A stretch of DNA of 62,000 nt from Cryptomeria japonica (GCF_030272615.1 NC_081415.1:108768406-108830405); one strand, 5' to 3'. Positions 33,405 through 46,790 are shown, counted from the stretch's first letter. Numbers and translations: made by a program. Notes: generated by a model not told the origin, from the letters alone.

Positions 33405-36191
33405 ATAAAAAGGTGTCGAGATTCTAAGTTGATACCTTCGTTTGCTAGAGTTACCCATCACCTTTAGAACTATCGCAACAAACACATTTTCACCCATAGT
33501 GGTTTGGCCCTTCTCAGGTCAACAATCAAATCCACCAGAGCTTCCATCAATTTTCTTAACTCGAAGCTTTTCTATATTCATCTAGAGCTTGTGGCTTTGC
33601 TGTGCCCTGACCTATGGATCCACTTGGATACCACATCATAGGCTAGAGCCATAGGCCGACAAGAAGATTGCATAAAGAGGCAGAAGAAGAAGTTTTCAAA
33701 CTTGGAACACAAACATCATGCATCTGATCCCTCGGTTTTCTATGCTGCCTTACCCTCTCCTGGTGTCTCCACGTCGTTACCTATCTTTGGGCCTTCATCA
33801 ATTTCTCCTTTGTCCTCAACCTGTCATTCTTCTCCTATTTGATCTCCATCCCCATCCAACTACTCTTCTTAGTTGGCTGCCACATCTCATATCCCTTTTC
33901 AGTCTCCCTCTTCTGTCGATGTGACCCCTCCCCACGAGTTAGGAAATGACGCCACAGATTTTGGGCCTAACTCTATCAAGCCTCTGGGAGTTCCTTTACT
34001 CCAGCTGGTGGATAACTTCGTGGGCTCTTCTTGTCTTCTCTTAGGTTCCTAGTGCGTGCATTCCTCTTGCTTCCTTGCAGGACATTTGTCTCAACAGTCT
34101 CTCTGACGTGCCGCTCCAACATGGTTCTTCCTACAACAACTCTCTCCCTACGTCTCTAGGTACGTCCTCTCTCAACCTCATTTCTTCTCACACATTTTCA
34201 GCTTCAACTTCTAGCATTAGTGGCGACGCTATCTTGTCCTTGGATTTTGTCAAGCCTCGTGCCCACCAAGGTGATGGTGATAATCCTATCGAGCCTCCTT
34301 TCTTGTCAAGCGTCCCATCATCTCCTCCTCTCTCTGGGGCTACTGTGAGTAAGATGTCTCCTCTACCCGAGTCTTCTTTGACCTCTCACTCACCTCCATC
34401 CATTCTGCTTCCTTTGGCTCCGCGTGTTCCCTTCCACTCGGGTTCTTTCCACTCCCTAGTCCTTCCGAAGCGATCTCACTCTTTGAAGTCCCTTCTTGGG
34501 TTGAAGTGCCTTACCTCTAATATTCCTCTCAACAATCTCTCAATTCATGATTGGGATTGTAAGTTGGTGGTCAACTTGTCTAATGTCATCTTGGATCCCC
34601 TTGTGGTCAATGTTCTAAAAATGGGTTTTCGTTTTGTATTGTCCCCCCGTACCATTTTGCATGTGGATTTTCTCATAGACATTGAGAATGTCATTCGCTC
34701 TCTTTCCCATGATCTAGCTGAGGAAGTTAGGCAAGATTGTGTTGTTTCCTTGAGACATGCCAAACCTTCGAGGTGTAATGTTTTGAAAGTGGAACTTCTG
34801 GCTTTCAACAATTTGTTAAAAAATAAAAAGCTGATAAAGGTAATGCCATGGTCATTATGAACAAGTAACATTATATATAAAAAATTGCTTGTCCTCCTCT
34901 TTGATACCTCTAGCTATAAAGTCTTATCTTGCAACCCTTGTGCTAGAATATTCAGAAGAGTCAAAGCAGCAATATCTAGTGCATCTTTTGATGATGCTAC
35001 CAAGAAACGTTTCTTGCCTAATAAGGAAGTGACCCCACATTTTTGGTGTTTCCAAAATCCACAAAACCGACATTAATTTGAGACCCATTATGGACAGCAT
35101 AGGCTCTCCTACATATAATTTGGCTTCTTACATTTCCAAATTATTAGCCCCTCTTGTAGGCAACTCAGATTCTTTCATCAAGAATTCTAACCATTTTGTT
35201 GAATTTGTGAAGGAAAAAAGGTTAGAATGTGATGACCTTTTGGTGAGTTTCGATGTTGTCTTTCTTTTCAGTAAGGTGCCCATCCTCAACTCTATAGAAA
35301 TAGTTAAGCACAAAGCTAATGATGAGATTGCTTCCCTAGTTGATTTGTGCTTAAGATCCACTTTTTTTTCTTTTCAAGGTGTTATTTATGAGCAAGTGGA
35401 CGACGTGGCCATGGATCTCCCCTATCTCCTATTGTGGCTAACCTCTACATGGAGCATTTTGAAGACTTGGCCTTGCATTGCTTCCCTCTTAAGGCAAAGT
35501 GGTGGAAGCAGTATTTGGATGATACCAACATTTGTTGGCTACATTACATACAAAAGTTGGAAGATTTCTATGCTCACATAAACAACTTAGCCACATGCAT
35601 TTATTTCACCAAGGAAATCAAAGTAAGAAAATATATAGACCTTTCAACCTTGCCAAGTCTCGTTTCCATTCCAACAAGGTGATATCCCCTCCCTCTAACC
35701 TCCCGATTTCCTCTCTTCCATACATTGAAGGCAATTCCCAAAAGATTGTCAAAATCCTTCATAAAAAAGGTCTTTGTTGTGCTTCCAAGCCCCTCACCAC
35801 ATTAATTAATCGCATTCCCTCTCTCAAATATTCTAAAGACATTTTTCAGGATGTTGGTGTCTACAAAGTTGTTTGTTCTTGTGGCACTCCCTATATCGAT
35901 GAAACGAGTCGCTCTTTTAGCACTAGAATTAAAGAGCATGGTGCCAACATAAAACATGAGAGAGTGTGCAAATCGGCCCTTGCCGACCACTCCTCGTCCA
36001 CCAAACACCATATCCATTTATAGCATACCCAAATTCTATATAGAGAAGATAATTTATTCAAGCACAAGTGCAAAGAAGCCATAGAAATCTCCAATCATTC
36101 CACTAACCTTAATCAAGACGATAGGTGGAGTTTGAGTCATTCTTGGTCTCCCTTATTAGCCATCTTGAGAAACTGCCAACTTCCTTCTTAA
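33405..36191 (+). pseudogene. PLE-D RT and GIY-YIG endonuclease ORF, broken
   Basis: PLE proteins copy RNA at a nicked target. The N-terminal region shows [19 protein letters not shown] (33409 on). A Ser/Pro-rich part follows (33700-34500). RT hallmarks are ADKGNAMVIMNK (about 34830-34866), SKIHKTDINLRPIMDSIGSP then TYNLASYISKLLAPL (35050-35160), DDLLVSFDVVFLF (about 35231), YEQVDDVAM, ANLYMEHFEDLAL and the catalytic YLDD (35512-35523). A linker with IEGNSQKIVKILHKKGLCC precedes GVYKVVCSCGTPYIDE (about 35856) and SFSTRIKEH. The tail LSHSWSPLLAIL ends at TAA 36189-36191. At least three frameshifts and several stops are present. The YIG glycine is Asp here. Confidence 0.9.
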
Positions 36192-36453
36192 CTCACTTGT
36201 CCTTGGTTTGTTGTTTGTCCTCCTTTCTTTCTTCTAGGGTCGAGGTTCTTGGTGTTTTCTTTGTCACCTTCTCTTGTCTCCCTTGGATTTTTGTAGGGTT
36301 GTCTTTCTTCTCCCCTGCTTGTTAGCTTTCTTTCCTTCCTCTTTGGTTTGTCATGGTTTCTTTTATTTGGTTTCTCCTTTTTTTTGTTTTATAGATTTTC
36401 TTCTTTTGTCCTCTTCTTATGGGTGTGCATATATATATATATATAAACCATTT

Positions 36454-36488
<35 letters not shown>

Positions 36489-36505
36489 AATATACATATC
36501 CATAT
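33405..36505 (+). mobile_element. PLE-D: Penelope-like element with RT and GIY-YIG (5' segment; continues at 58991)
   Basis: This is the most complete PLE in the window. It starts in the N-terminal coding region and runs through RT and GIY-YIG endonuclease into the microsatellite-rich 3' UTR, where Tat-3 interrupts it at 36506. The 3' UTR resumes at 58991 with CCATTTTCTTGCTTATTTCC, the phrase that follows the same microsatellite in PLE-B. Without Tat-3 the element is about 3.9 kb. Plant PLEs with GIY-YIG are known from conifers (Dryad). Confidence 0.88.
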
Positions 36506-38337
36506 TGATGCTCCGCAAAAAGGATTAGAAAATCTATTTGATGGCAACACACACAAGAGCACAAGAAGCAAATGTTAGTGTTAACAACAAAAGATTATCC
36601 TAAATAGGCATATCAAGAGAGATATTAAGCATGAAATAGAAAGCATACAAATATAGAATAGATAAACTATACTCCTCCAAATGCTAATCAAGATGTTCAT
36701 AGTTGCTCCTCCCTTGTTCCTCTCCTCTCCAAATTCCACATGAGTGTAGCTCTCATCTTTTAGCACTAGCCATGAATGCCATATGGAGATTCAAGATGGT
36801 TGGATGGGATAAACAAATGCTATGCAAGTGTAGATAGTGATGCTATGAAAAAGCTCTATGCTAATACCAGTATAACAACAATACTCTAATGCTTCCTTCT
36901 TTGCTTGAGGAGAAGTGTTCTATTTATAGAAGAAATGGGGAAATGAAGGGTTAAGATTGATCAATCTTAACAAGGGTTAGGATTGAAAGATATTCAATCC
37001 ATGTGAGACTTTCAACCCAATCCTATGTTGACAAGTGTCACCATGAGGAGGCTTGAGAGGAGAGATAAAAAGCATTGAATGCTTGAGGGGACATGATGGT
37101 TACCCTAGGGGGTTGGGTTAGGGTTAGGTTAATGGATATTCCTTTTATCCAAGGGATAAATGAATGTGCAAGGGTTAAATGGTTACCTTAGTCAAAGAAA
37201 TAAATGCTTTGAAGAGACCCATGAGTCAAAAGGATGGTTAAGTTAGAGGAAAGTCTCTAACCAAAGGTAAAAGGCAAGTTAACCATAAATGGTTATGTAA
37301 GAGCCTTTAATGGTTTGGAAGACTTTAGAGGTTAACCATTTGAAGACATAAAGCCTTAAATGCCTTTCAAAGACTTTAAGGGCTTTGAGAAGTGACTCCA
37401 AGTTGCTTAGGAATGTGACAACATTTAGGGGATGGATTAGGCTAATTAGGAAGGGGTTAGAAGAATCTAGAAGGGGGTTAGGATTGCAAGTGGGTTTTGT
37501 AGGAGAATGCAAGTGGGAGGAATTTTGGGATTTTCAATTAAAATAAAATCATTTATTTCAATTAAATGGTGTAATTTGCATTTGGATAGATATTTAAATA
37601 AATATTAATTTATTTAAATGTGAATGTGAATTTTGGATTTAAATAAATCTTAATTTATTTACATGAGAAAAAGGAAGATAAAGCATTTAAATGCTTGAAG
37701 ACTTTGAGGGAAACCATTAAAGGCTTAAGAAGACTCTAGAAATAAGCCATTAAGTTTGAAGACTTTAAGGGAAACCATTAAAGTCTTAAGAAGACTATAG
37801 AAGGAAGCCATTAAGTTTGAAGACTTTAAGGGAAACCATTAAAGGTTTCAAGTGGGTGAGGATAAATAGGATTTTAAATAAATAATTTATCTAAAATAGT
37901 TGTGCAACTTGCATTTGTAGGAAAATACAAGTGGGTGGAGGATAAAGGTGATTTAAATAAATGATTTATTTAAAATAGTTGTGCAACTTGCATTTGTAAG
38001 AAAATACAAGTGGGTGGAGGATAAAGGTGATTTAAATAAATGTTAATTTATTTAAATGTGAGAGGTGGGATTTTGGGGAAATTTAAATAAATATTAATTT
38101 CTTTAAATGTGAGAGAAGATTTAATTAAATAAATATGATTTATTTATTTAATTAATGGTCTAAATTTGTTAAGTGAATTAAATCAAATAAATTGAATAAT
38201 TTATTTAATTAATAGGAGAAGAGGGTTAAGATGAATTAATTAAATATATTAATTTAATTAATTATTGATTGATGGTTAAATAATCAAATAAACACTAAAT
38301 ATTCATTTAATTAAGTGGACAAATTTATGTGACTACA
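36506..38337 (-). repeat. 3' LTR of Tat-3
   Basis: It aligns with 57200-58990 with few substitutions and one visible indel of about 40 bases near 38080. TATAAATAG on the minus strand (36920-36929) is the likely TATA box. Two internal tandem repeats are visible: a unit of about 65 bases (37690-37860, GAAACCATTAAAG) and one of about 78 bases (37860-38040, GTGCAACTTGCATTTGTAG). The five flanking bases (CATAT left, CACAC right of the element) do not match, probably because the site is microsatellite. Confidence 0.93.
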
Positions 38338-40664
38338 TTTGCCCCTCTTTGAGATGGTGCGGTTTTATTGCGCTGTTTCAAAGAAAGAAAATAGGTGTGA
38401 AGAAATATGCCCCATAAATGTTAATTTCATGGGTGGTATGCCCCCTCGAGAGATGGGCCGAATTTTTTTGAAAAAGTGGGAGATCTCTCGAAAAAGAATG
38501 AGAAGTGGAAGAGAGGTAGAATAGAAGAAATTAGCAATAACAGTGAAAGAATGGAAGAAAACAGAGTGAATACGGAGAAATGGCAAGCTAGTGAGTACCC
38601 GTAGGTTATGCAGGAGATACGATGAAAATATGGTGTTGTGCTTTGGATTGATGCTATATAATTGATCAAAATGGTTGGACAATCTAGTGCAATTGGTTAA
38701 ACTGTACCGGTCGAGTCAAAGCGTGACAGTTGATGTCAGTTGTTCGCTTGGACATGATAAAGTCTGAGTAAGTGAATCAAAGTGACTTGTTGGTGACTCA
38801 TACAATTGATGTAATTGCCCAATGAAGTCAAGATATCTGAAGCAAAATACTCATTGAGACTTAGACAATTGATGTAATTGTCCATTGGATTGTGTTTGAT
38901 TGGTTGATCAATTGATAGTGTGTGCGTGTGATGGGTGGTTGTGGGGAATCATGGCAGCCCCATTTAGACTAGTTCATTATGATACATGCCTATTGTAGTC
39001 TAGGTTTTCCATGATCAATTACCTGTTGAGACCCAAAGATACTTGATCAGAGTATCTGTTGATAGTCTAGGTGTGTGGGAGTCGATGTATCTGTGTAGAT
39101 AGAGTAACTGGCTTGAGTTTGTGGATGACTGTGGATGGGAAGCGCAACCCCTCCTGTTAGAGATGGATGGTCATGGATGTAGCTTGATTGAGTTAATGGG
39201 AAACGATGAAGGGATTATGTGATGTTGATTATTGAGATGAGGAGGGTGAGGGGGGGATTCAATGTTAGATAGAAGATGTGGAGGACCTATGGCTCATTCC
39301 TATGGAAGAAGATGAAAATAGAGTATCCATTGTCATTACTATGTATGAATGATATGCATCTATTATGAATGTATGGATGGATGGAATGCAACAGAATGCA
39401 ATATATACAAATGAGATGAAATGACGATCCATAGTGCTTTATTTTTCATCATTGAGCTTTAAAATGTTGTAAGAAAATACAAGCAACTTGACATAATGAT
39501 TCCAGATGACCTGAGTATTCCTTACATTGATTTTGATATAACAAGTTAATACAAGCAACTTGATATAATAGATCAAGTTGACCTGAGTATTGCTTGTAGA
39601 ATAGACAAGGATAATCTCCTTTCATGCATGACTTGGAACATCCTCCTTGATCTTTTGCTGATCATATCCTGAGACAAGTTCATACCGTAGTAAGAGATAA
39701 ATCATTATCGAGTGTGGATGAGGCAGTAGGAACCAAAGATGGAGCATTATACTTGCAAGCAAACAACATATATATAAAGAATAAAGAATATGGACCCTTG
39801 ATAATGGTTCATGCTCATATGGTTGAGGTATACGCTATATTTAGCAAGCAGTAGTGATCTATGACTATATTTTGCATATGATCACATAACTTAGTGAACT
39901 TCCCACTAGACACCATTAGTACATGCCCCAGAACTTCATCAGAATAATTCACAAAAGACATTCAAACAATGCTTAGGAACCATCCTAGCCACTCTAATCA
40001 CTCATGGATATCCTAGAGTAGCATAGGAAACTGATAAATATAAATGAATGAATAACCTACAAATCAACCAAGTATTTGATTGCTTAGACAGAATTTTCTT
40101 GTCAAACAAAATGTCATCATGTCTCTATTTTGGTAAGGAAGGATGCATCCTTGTTAAGATAGTTTGTGTGTTGATGTTGGTTGTTTGGCCGATTTGATAA
40201 ATGATCATCATTTGAGTATTGCACAATGTTTGTTTGGTGTATGCTCAGATGAGTATGTACAACGTGTTGCCATATTTTTGATTGATTTTTGATGTTTTCT
40301 GATGTTTTTGAATTTTGTGAGATAGCTCCCCAATGTTTTTGATATTTTGGTGATTGTTTTGAATGTTTTTGGATTTTGTGAGACAGTTTTGAATGAAGAA
40401 CCCAATGAATCACAATTAATGCATAATCCACTTCCATCAAAAAGATTAAGGGCATTGCCCCCAGTTTAGACATGACTATGAAAAAGCGGGATGCAAGACG
40501 CATGAAGTATTATCTCTTGATTGTAGATCAATAACAAGCCATGGTTTGGGTGGATGGATGTGTGTATGTAATGAATGTGATCGCAACAAGCCTGAAAGAC
40601 AATAGAGCCATAGCATTTATGAGTGGCATCTGTTTGCCAGGTTTTCACCATCGCACTTACCCAA
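38338..40664 (-). other. 3' region of Tat-3 between polypurine tract and copia-1
   Basis: The polypurine tract TTTGAGAGGGGCAAA-like (minus) adjoins the LTR at 38338, preceded by a CTTTGA...TCAAAG hairpin (38347-38383) and a CTCGAGGGGGCATA block (about 38438) shared with Tat-1 (13118-13133). Further along, 40515-40545 matches the Tat-1 3' region. The rest is non-coding; 40240-40400 is rich in TTTTTGATGTTTTT-type repeats. No PMD-like frame was found on the plus strand. Confidence 0.75.
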
Positions 40665-40669
40665 GGTGT
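40665..40669. repeat. Target site duplication of copia-1 (left)
   Basis: GGTGT on the left against GGTGC at 48313-48317 on the right, one mismatch. The joined flanks restore the GGTGAAAAC block of the Tat 3' region. Confidence 0.75.
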
Positions 40670-42184
40670 TGATAGTTCTGATATTAATCGTTAAGTATAG
40701 ATGGCAACCTGACAAGATGAGAGGGGGGGGGATCATACAAACTTAATCTTCAATATATTGAGCAGATTCAACCTTGGTAGCTTAAACAGATATATGTAAT
40801 CAAAACTGTAAAACATGCAACCTTAAGAACACATAATCATAACAACACTCATAACACCAGATTTAACGTGGAAACCCAAATAGGGAAAAACCACTGTGGG
40901 ATTTCAGACCCACTAAGAAATATACTCTTCTAGAGTATGCTTGGTTAAAAGAAAATCCTATTAAAGATTACAAACACATTGCTAGATGTGACCCGGTTAA
41001 GGGATTTCCCTCAGATCTATTAGGATCTTCACCTTGTTAGAAGTGACCTTATTAAAGGGTTTCAAACACTCAATCAGAATGTCACCATGCTAGAGGGTTT
41101 TACAAATAACACTGTTAAGTCCACTCAGTTAAGAAATTTTCTATCATTTCACAAAATAACAGTAATAAAAATATATCTACAACTTTGCATCTCAAATGCA
41201 TATTCTTATTTGCTTAATACAATTTAGTCATAGGACTTATCTTGTCCCTCTGTTGGGCTCTATATCCAGTTAATCAAACAGATCTTCAAGCTTCTATGCT
41301 CGGTAATCACTATGTAGCATCCCTGTGCTTACACTTGCCCGCACACATTGTTTATCAACAGTACCTTATTTATAAACAATTTTCTAACCACTTAATCTCC
41401 TTGATCACATATCCCATGATAAATCATACCCATCAGATTTTCAAACTTGACCAGGTTCAATGTATCCTTCGATCTAAAAATGTTTTACCTCACCTTGGAA
41501 CTTGCATACATTTCTTGGAGCTTGTGCTAAGGTATTGTGGTTCAATCTGAGCTATAGATCTTTCTGCTGATCTTCCATTGCCATAGATTCTTTAACAAAC
41601 TTCATGCACAACATACCAATAATTTAATCAATTCCATCTCATCAACTTCCTTCATTAAATAATGCTTTTAATCATTTAATGCATTCTATTATAGCTTGGT
41701 TGCAACTTGGTAAATACTAAACTTCACTTGATAGACATTCTACCTTTATTAACCGATAGCGATAACCTTAGGGTTTACCGACTAGGTTTCTTAGGGTTTA
41801 CAGACTAGGTTCTTTGCTCGGTAACATAGTATAGTATTAACCTTACAATCAACAACATATGTAGGATATCAAAACAATCTAAACATCATGATCTCATCAT
41901 TGTCTAACTCGGTAATAGTTGTCCATTGAATAACTTATTTCTCCCCTTATTCATGAGAATCTTTCTGTGTCTTTTACCAACATCTTTATACTCATCAAAT
42001 CATACTTCTTAAGATATGGCAACATCATACTAAATTAGAAAATCAATTTCTTGACATCAATGACAAAATAATAATATTAAGACAGTAAACATCCTTAATC
42101 AGTTATATCCATAATCATCATCAACCTTCTCAATATCCTTATTGAAATGCCAACAATCTCTCCTTGTCTGTTATAATGCCAACA
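40670..42184 (-). repeat. 3' LTR of copia-1
   Basis: Minus strand TGTTGGCATTATAACAG to CAGAACTATCA. TATAAATAAG (minus; plus 41365-41374) is a TATA candidate, matched at 47493-47502 in the other LTR. Differences from the 5' LTR are scattered single bases and short indels. Confidence 0.95.
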
Positions 42185-42545
42185 ATCTCCCCCTTTGGCA
42201 TTGATGGCAAAACCAATTGATTTGACCTAATTGATTCAGATTGCTGTGAGATTCTGAAATGCTCTCCCCCTGTCATCAGACTTCTCCCCCATACAATAGT
42301 CTTCTCCCCCTTTGACAACAATGCCAAAATGTAAAAGAACTAAAACATGATTTCTTCCACTGAGAAGTGAATTCCTTACTGTTATGTGTCAACTTAGTCT
42401 CAGTTAGAGAACTATGTCTATAATTTCTGTTCCCTATATTTGTTTCTTGCACACCTTTCGAAAACATCCTAAAGTGTGTAAATCAACATCAATCCACACA
42501 TGTTATTCTATAGAATCATCGAATTCATGCTTTCACCAAACTCGG

Positions 42546-43897
42546 TCAGTGAGTAGAAGATAGGAGCAGGACCCCTAACTTACTTATGAGATACTCAAAA
42601 GTGTCCCTTGGTAGTAGCTTGGTGAAGATATCTGCTATTTGTTCCTTTGTGCTAACATACTCCAACACCACTTTCTTCTCTTGAACTTCTTCTCTAAGAT
42701 AATGATATTTGATAGAGATGTGCTCTGTCTTAGAGTGCATAACAAGATTCTTTGAAATGTTAATGGCACTAGTATTGTCACAGAATATAGTTATTGGCTC
42801 GGTAACTTTGTCATTTATACCTTCCAACAGTTGTTTGATCCATGCTATATTAGTATAATTCAATGCTGCAGCAACATATTTAGCTTCTGCGGTTGACTGC
42901 GAAACACATCCTTATTTCTTGCTAAGCCAACTCACTAGTCTTTCTCCTAAAAAGAAAGCTCCTCCACTTGTGCTTTTTCTGTCATCAATGTTGCCTGCCT
43001 AATCAGCATCAGTATAAACTTTTAAATCAAAGTTTTTTCCTTTCTAATATACTAAGCCATAATCCTCAGTACCTTTCAAGTATCTGAAAATTCTCTTGAT
43101 TGCTATCATGTGTGTTTCCTTGGGATCTATAGAAAATATTGTAACTATACCTACTGCATGTGCCATGTCTAGTCTGATGTGAACAACATATTGTAGCTTT
43201 CCAATCATGGATCGGTAAAGTGTCTCATCAACAGATGTAGATTCGTCATTCTTTGATAATTTACAGTTGGTAGTCATAGGAGTACTTACTGGTTTTGAAT
43301 CCTCCATTCCAAATTTCTTCAAGATTTCCTTTATGTACTTGCATTGAGTAATGAAAATCTCATCTTTCATTTGCAGTATTTGTAGACCTATAAAATACTT
43401 TATCTCACCGATTAGTGACATCTCAAATTCTTTGCACATTTCATTACCAAAGTTTTTGCATAGAGAATCATTCCCACAAAATGTAATATCATCAACAAAT
43501 ATGGCTGAGATCGATATTCCATTTTCATCATTCTTCATGTACATATTGTTGTTTTCACTTGTTCTTTTAAACCAATCTTGATCGAATAAGAGTGCAATCT
43601 CTCATACCATGCTCTAGGTGCTTGTTTCAAACCATATAATGCTTTGTTCAATTTACATACCTGATCTTTATTCTTGTCTTCAACAAATCCTTCAGGTTGT
43701 TCAATATAAACTTTTTCTTCTAATATACCATTCAGAAATGCAGATTTGACATCCATTTGATATACTTTGAAATTTTTGAAAGCAGCATATGCCAACAATG
43801 GTCTTACTCATTCAAGTCTTGCCACAGGTGCAAAAGTCTCACCATAATCAATTCCTTCTTCTTGAGCATATCCTTTGCAAACTAGTCTTGCTTTATT
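42546..43897 (-). pseudogene. pol: Copia-1 RT and RNase H
   Basis: RT blocks read KVYQMDVKSAFLNGILEEKV, YIEQPEGF, KLNKALYGLKQAPRAWYERL (43800-43600), then the catalytic FVDD in ISAIFVDDITF (near 43490), IGEIKYFIGLQI and ATNCKLS-type spacing to MIGKLQYVVHIRLDMAHAVG. RNase H follows with WIKQLLEG, FCDNTSAINISKNLVMHSKT and EQIADIFTKLLPRDTFEYL, ending at 42546. The frame breaks at about 43540 and 43030-42864, so the copy is inactive. Confidence 0.92.
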
Positions 43898-45514
43898 TCA
43901 AATGACCTCACCTTTTTCATTCAGCTTGTTTCTGAAAATCCACTTTGTATCGATTACATTTTTGTCCTTCAGTCTTGGGACCAGTGTCCACGTGTCAGTC
44001 TTCTTCATTTGATCAATCTCTTTTGTCATAGCATTTACCCAATCTTCACTGTTAAATGGTTTTTTCACTATTCTTGGTTCAAATTCAGATATCAAACATG
44101 TGTTTTGTCTCAGTTTGTTCCTTGTCATCACTGGATCATTCTTATCTCCTATAATCTGACTTGATGCATGATTCCTTCTGACATACTTGGCTAATACAAG
44201 CTCGGTAGGCTTTGTATGATCTTCTTCATCACTCGATAACTGGACATTCTCTTTATTTCCTTCAACAGTTTTCTTGGTAGGACTTCTCGGTTGAACATAG
44301 ACAAATCCTTCATAATCTTCTGGTTCTTTGGAGTTTCCTTCATCATTTCTTTCTGCAAATTCATCAATTTTCACATTTGCACTTTCTATTATTTTGTTAG
44401 ATGATTTGATTAGACATTTAAATGCTTTACTTCTAGAAGAATAACCAAGAAATGTTCCTTCTTCACTTTTCTGATCAAACTTTCCATTTCTATCATCTTT
44501 GTGTACATAGCATCTACTTCCAAAGATTTTGAAGTAACTTACATTAGGTTTCTTGTCATACCAGATTTCATATGGTGTCTGCAAAGTTCCTTTCTTCAGT
44601 TATACTTGGTTCAGGGTGTAAACTGCTGTGCTTATTGCTTCTCTCCAAAATGTTTGTGGCACTTTCTTTTCAATCATAAGGGTTCTGGCACAATCCACAA
44701 TAGATCTATTTCTTCTCTCAGCTATCCCATTTTGTTGTGGAGTTCTCGATGCAGAGACATGTCTTTTTATACCATGATCATTACAGAATAAGTTGAACTC
44801 ATCAGAGGTAAACTCTCCTGTATCTGATCTAAGACATTTTAGTTGTCTTCCTATTTTATTTTCAACTCTTGCCTTGTACCATTTAAACATTTGAAAAGCT
44901 TCTGATTTTTCTTTTAAAAACATAACTGACATCATCCTTGAGTAATCATCCACAAATAATATGAAATATTTATCACCATAATAACTTTTAACTTTCATAG
45001 AACCACACAGATCAGTGTGCACAAGATCTAAGATTCCCTTAGAAGTGTAGGACTTACTTGTAAAGCTTGATCTGGTCATCTTACCCATCTGGCATCCTCG
45101 GCACATAGTATTCTCATGTTTTTCCAAACTTGGTAGACCTCTTACTCAGTGCTTCTTACTTATTTTGATCAGATTATCAAAATTTACATGACAAAACCTT
45201 TTATGCCATAACCAGGTATCATCTATCTTTGCATAAAGACACTTATTCTAAGTTGAGTCAAGGTGAAATGTGTTACCTTTTGTTTGAGTCCCGATAGCAG
45301 CTAACTTTCCATGCTTATCATGAACTTTGACAATTCCTTTATGAAATTCTATTCGGTAACATGTGTTGTTTAGCTATGCTACACTCAACAAATTATATTT
45401 CAAACCTTCAACCCAATAAACATCATTACATTTAGCATTGTCAAGAAGTGTTATGGATCCTTTACCTTTTACCGGACATGGTGCATCATTACCAAATCTT
45501 ACATAACCTCCATC
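43898..45514 (-). pseudogene. Copia-1 integrase and start of RT region
   Basis: After a decayed stretch (45514-45128, with LWHKRF-type HHCC start) the zinc site ends MCRGCQMGKM. The core shows LDLVHTDLCG (Asp), FVDDYSRM, LRSDTGEF (Asp) and SRTPQQNGIAERRNRSIVD (Glu), the DDE set. From 44584 the frame continues with QTPYEIWYDKKPNVSYFKIF and GTFLGYSSRSKAFKCL, then an acidic linker into the RT entry WVNAMTKEIDQMKKTDTWTL. A stop at 44598-44600 separates the two open parts. Confidence 0.92.
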
Positions 45515-46726
45515 TTAATCTTCTAACATAACAAACTTGTGTTTATCACCTGTCATGTGATGTGAGCATCCACTATCTATGATCCAAGAATCATTAGTAT
45601 TTATGTGAGATATTAAAGCTTTTTCTTCATACCTTTCTTCATCTGATCCATCTTTGATAGCCACATAAACTACTTCCTCTGTATCAGGTTCATCTGATTT
45701 ATCATCATTTGATTCCTCATCGGTTATTAGACATGTCTTTCTATCTCTTCTTCTGGAGTCTTGGTGTCCTTTGTAATAATTATCTTTCTGTCTATCATCT
45801 CGGTAATCTCTCTTTTCAGTAGAATATTTGTCAGGACAGTTAGAAGCCATATGTCCTATCTTATCACAATTGAAACATTTCAAAGGTAGTTTTCCTTTAT
45901 ACTTACCTTTTCCTCTCGGTAGCCTTCTGGCTAATAGTGCTTCAAACTCTTCTTGCTTTCTAATTTCTTCATAAAGTTTGTGTACCTCCTCCATGTTTTT
46001 GCGAAATCTTTCACTTGCTCCACTATGATTCCCTTCAGAGTACTTATACTTTCTATCATTGTAATCATCAGATTCATCAAGGTGAAAAGAACTAAATGCA
46101 GACTCAATTTTATTTACCGATGACCCACTGCTATCAAAGTTACTTAGCTCAAATGCATGTAGCTTATCAATAGTAGCATCCAAAGAAACTGGCATATTGG
46201 GTACAAACCTCAATTCATTGATTGCAGAGACTCGGATTGCATAAGATGGTAGAAGGGTTCTTAATAAATTACTTGTGACACCCTTCTCTTCAATGGTTCC
46301 TCCTACTCCTTTGATTTGATTGACAATCTCCTTTAGTCTTGTACTATACTGGGTTATGTTCTCACCTTCATTCATTCTCATGGATTCAAGTTGTCCTCTT
46401 AGACTATCCACTTTTGCTCTTTGAACATGTTCATCACCACCATACACAGATATGAGCTTGTCCCACATTGCCTTGGCATCATTGTAGCCTTCTAGATCAT
46501 TAAACTCTGAGTCGGTCAATGCAGATGTTATTTCAATCATTGCTTGAATATGTTCTTGCTTTGCCTTTATCTCTTCCATTGTCAATGGATAATTTCTAGG
46601 TGTAATGAAATCATTCTCCAAATAATATACAACATATTCTCCAACTCTTGATAGGTGCAACTTCATCCTTTTCTGCAATGTAGAGAAGCTTGACTTGTTC
46701 AGCTTCGGTGCATCCCTCTTATACAT
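45515..46726 (-). pseudogene. gag: Copia-1 gag and protease
   Basis: An open frame of 403 codons. The capsid region includes EGYNDAKAMWDKLISVYGGD and LESMRMNEGENITQYSTRLK, typical of copia Gag (UBN2-type). A zinc knuckle CFNCDKIGHMASNC (CX2CX4HX4C) is followed by a basic-acidic region and the protease motif WIIDSGCSHHMTG near the end. The frame is intact over Gag. It stops at 45515 soon after the protease active site, where copia elements normally continue into pol, so this stop looks like a mutation. Confidence 0.93.
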
Positions 46727-46771
46727 CTTTGGATCTTTGCCTCAAGTACCTTTAAACTTTTCCTTATGAGT

Positions 46772-46788
46772 CCAAAGCTCTGATACCA
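46772..46788 (-). promoter_or_regulatory. Primer-binding site of copia-1
   Basis: Minus strand TGGTATCAGAGCTTTGG begins two bases after the LTR end. TGGTATCAGAGC is the usual copia complement to the 3' end of initiator tRNA-Met. Confidence 0.93.
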
Positions 46789-46790
46789 AT

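Noticed and set aside
36501-36505. Target site duplication for Tat-3
   Set aside because: The flanks are CATAT and CACAC. They do not match; the site is microsatellite and may have changed since insertion.
37120-37140. Telomere-like GGGTTAGGGTTAGG
   Set aside because: Only about two units, present identically in both LTRs of Tat-3 (also near 57800), and not the plant TTTAGGG unit. It is part of the LTR.
38339-40664. A PMD antisense gene in Tat-3 like that in Tat-1 and Tat-2
   Set aside because: No PMD motif, TATA box or exon 1-like frame is present on the plus strand; the region is shorter and non-coding.
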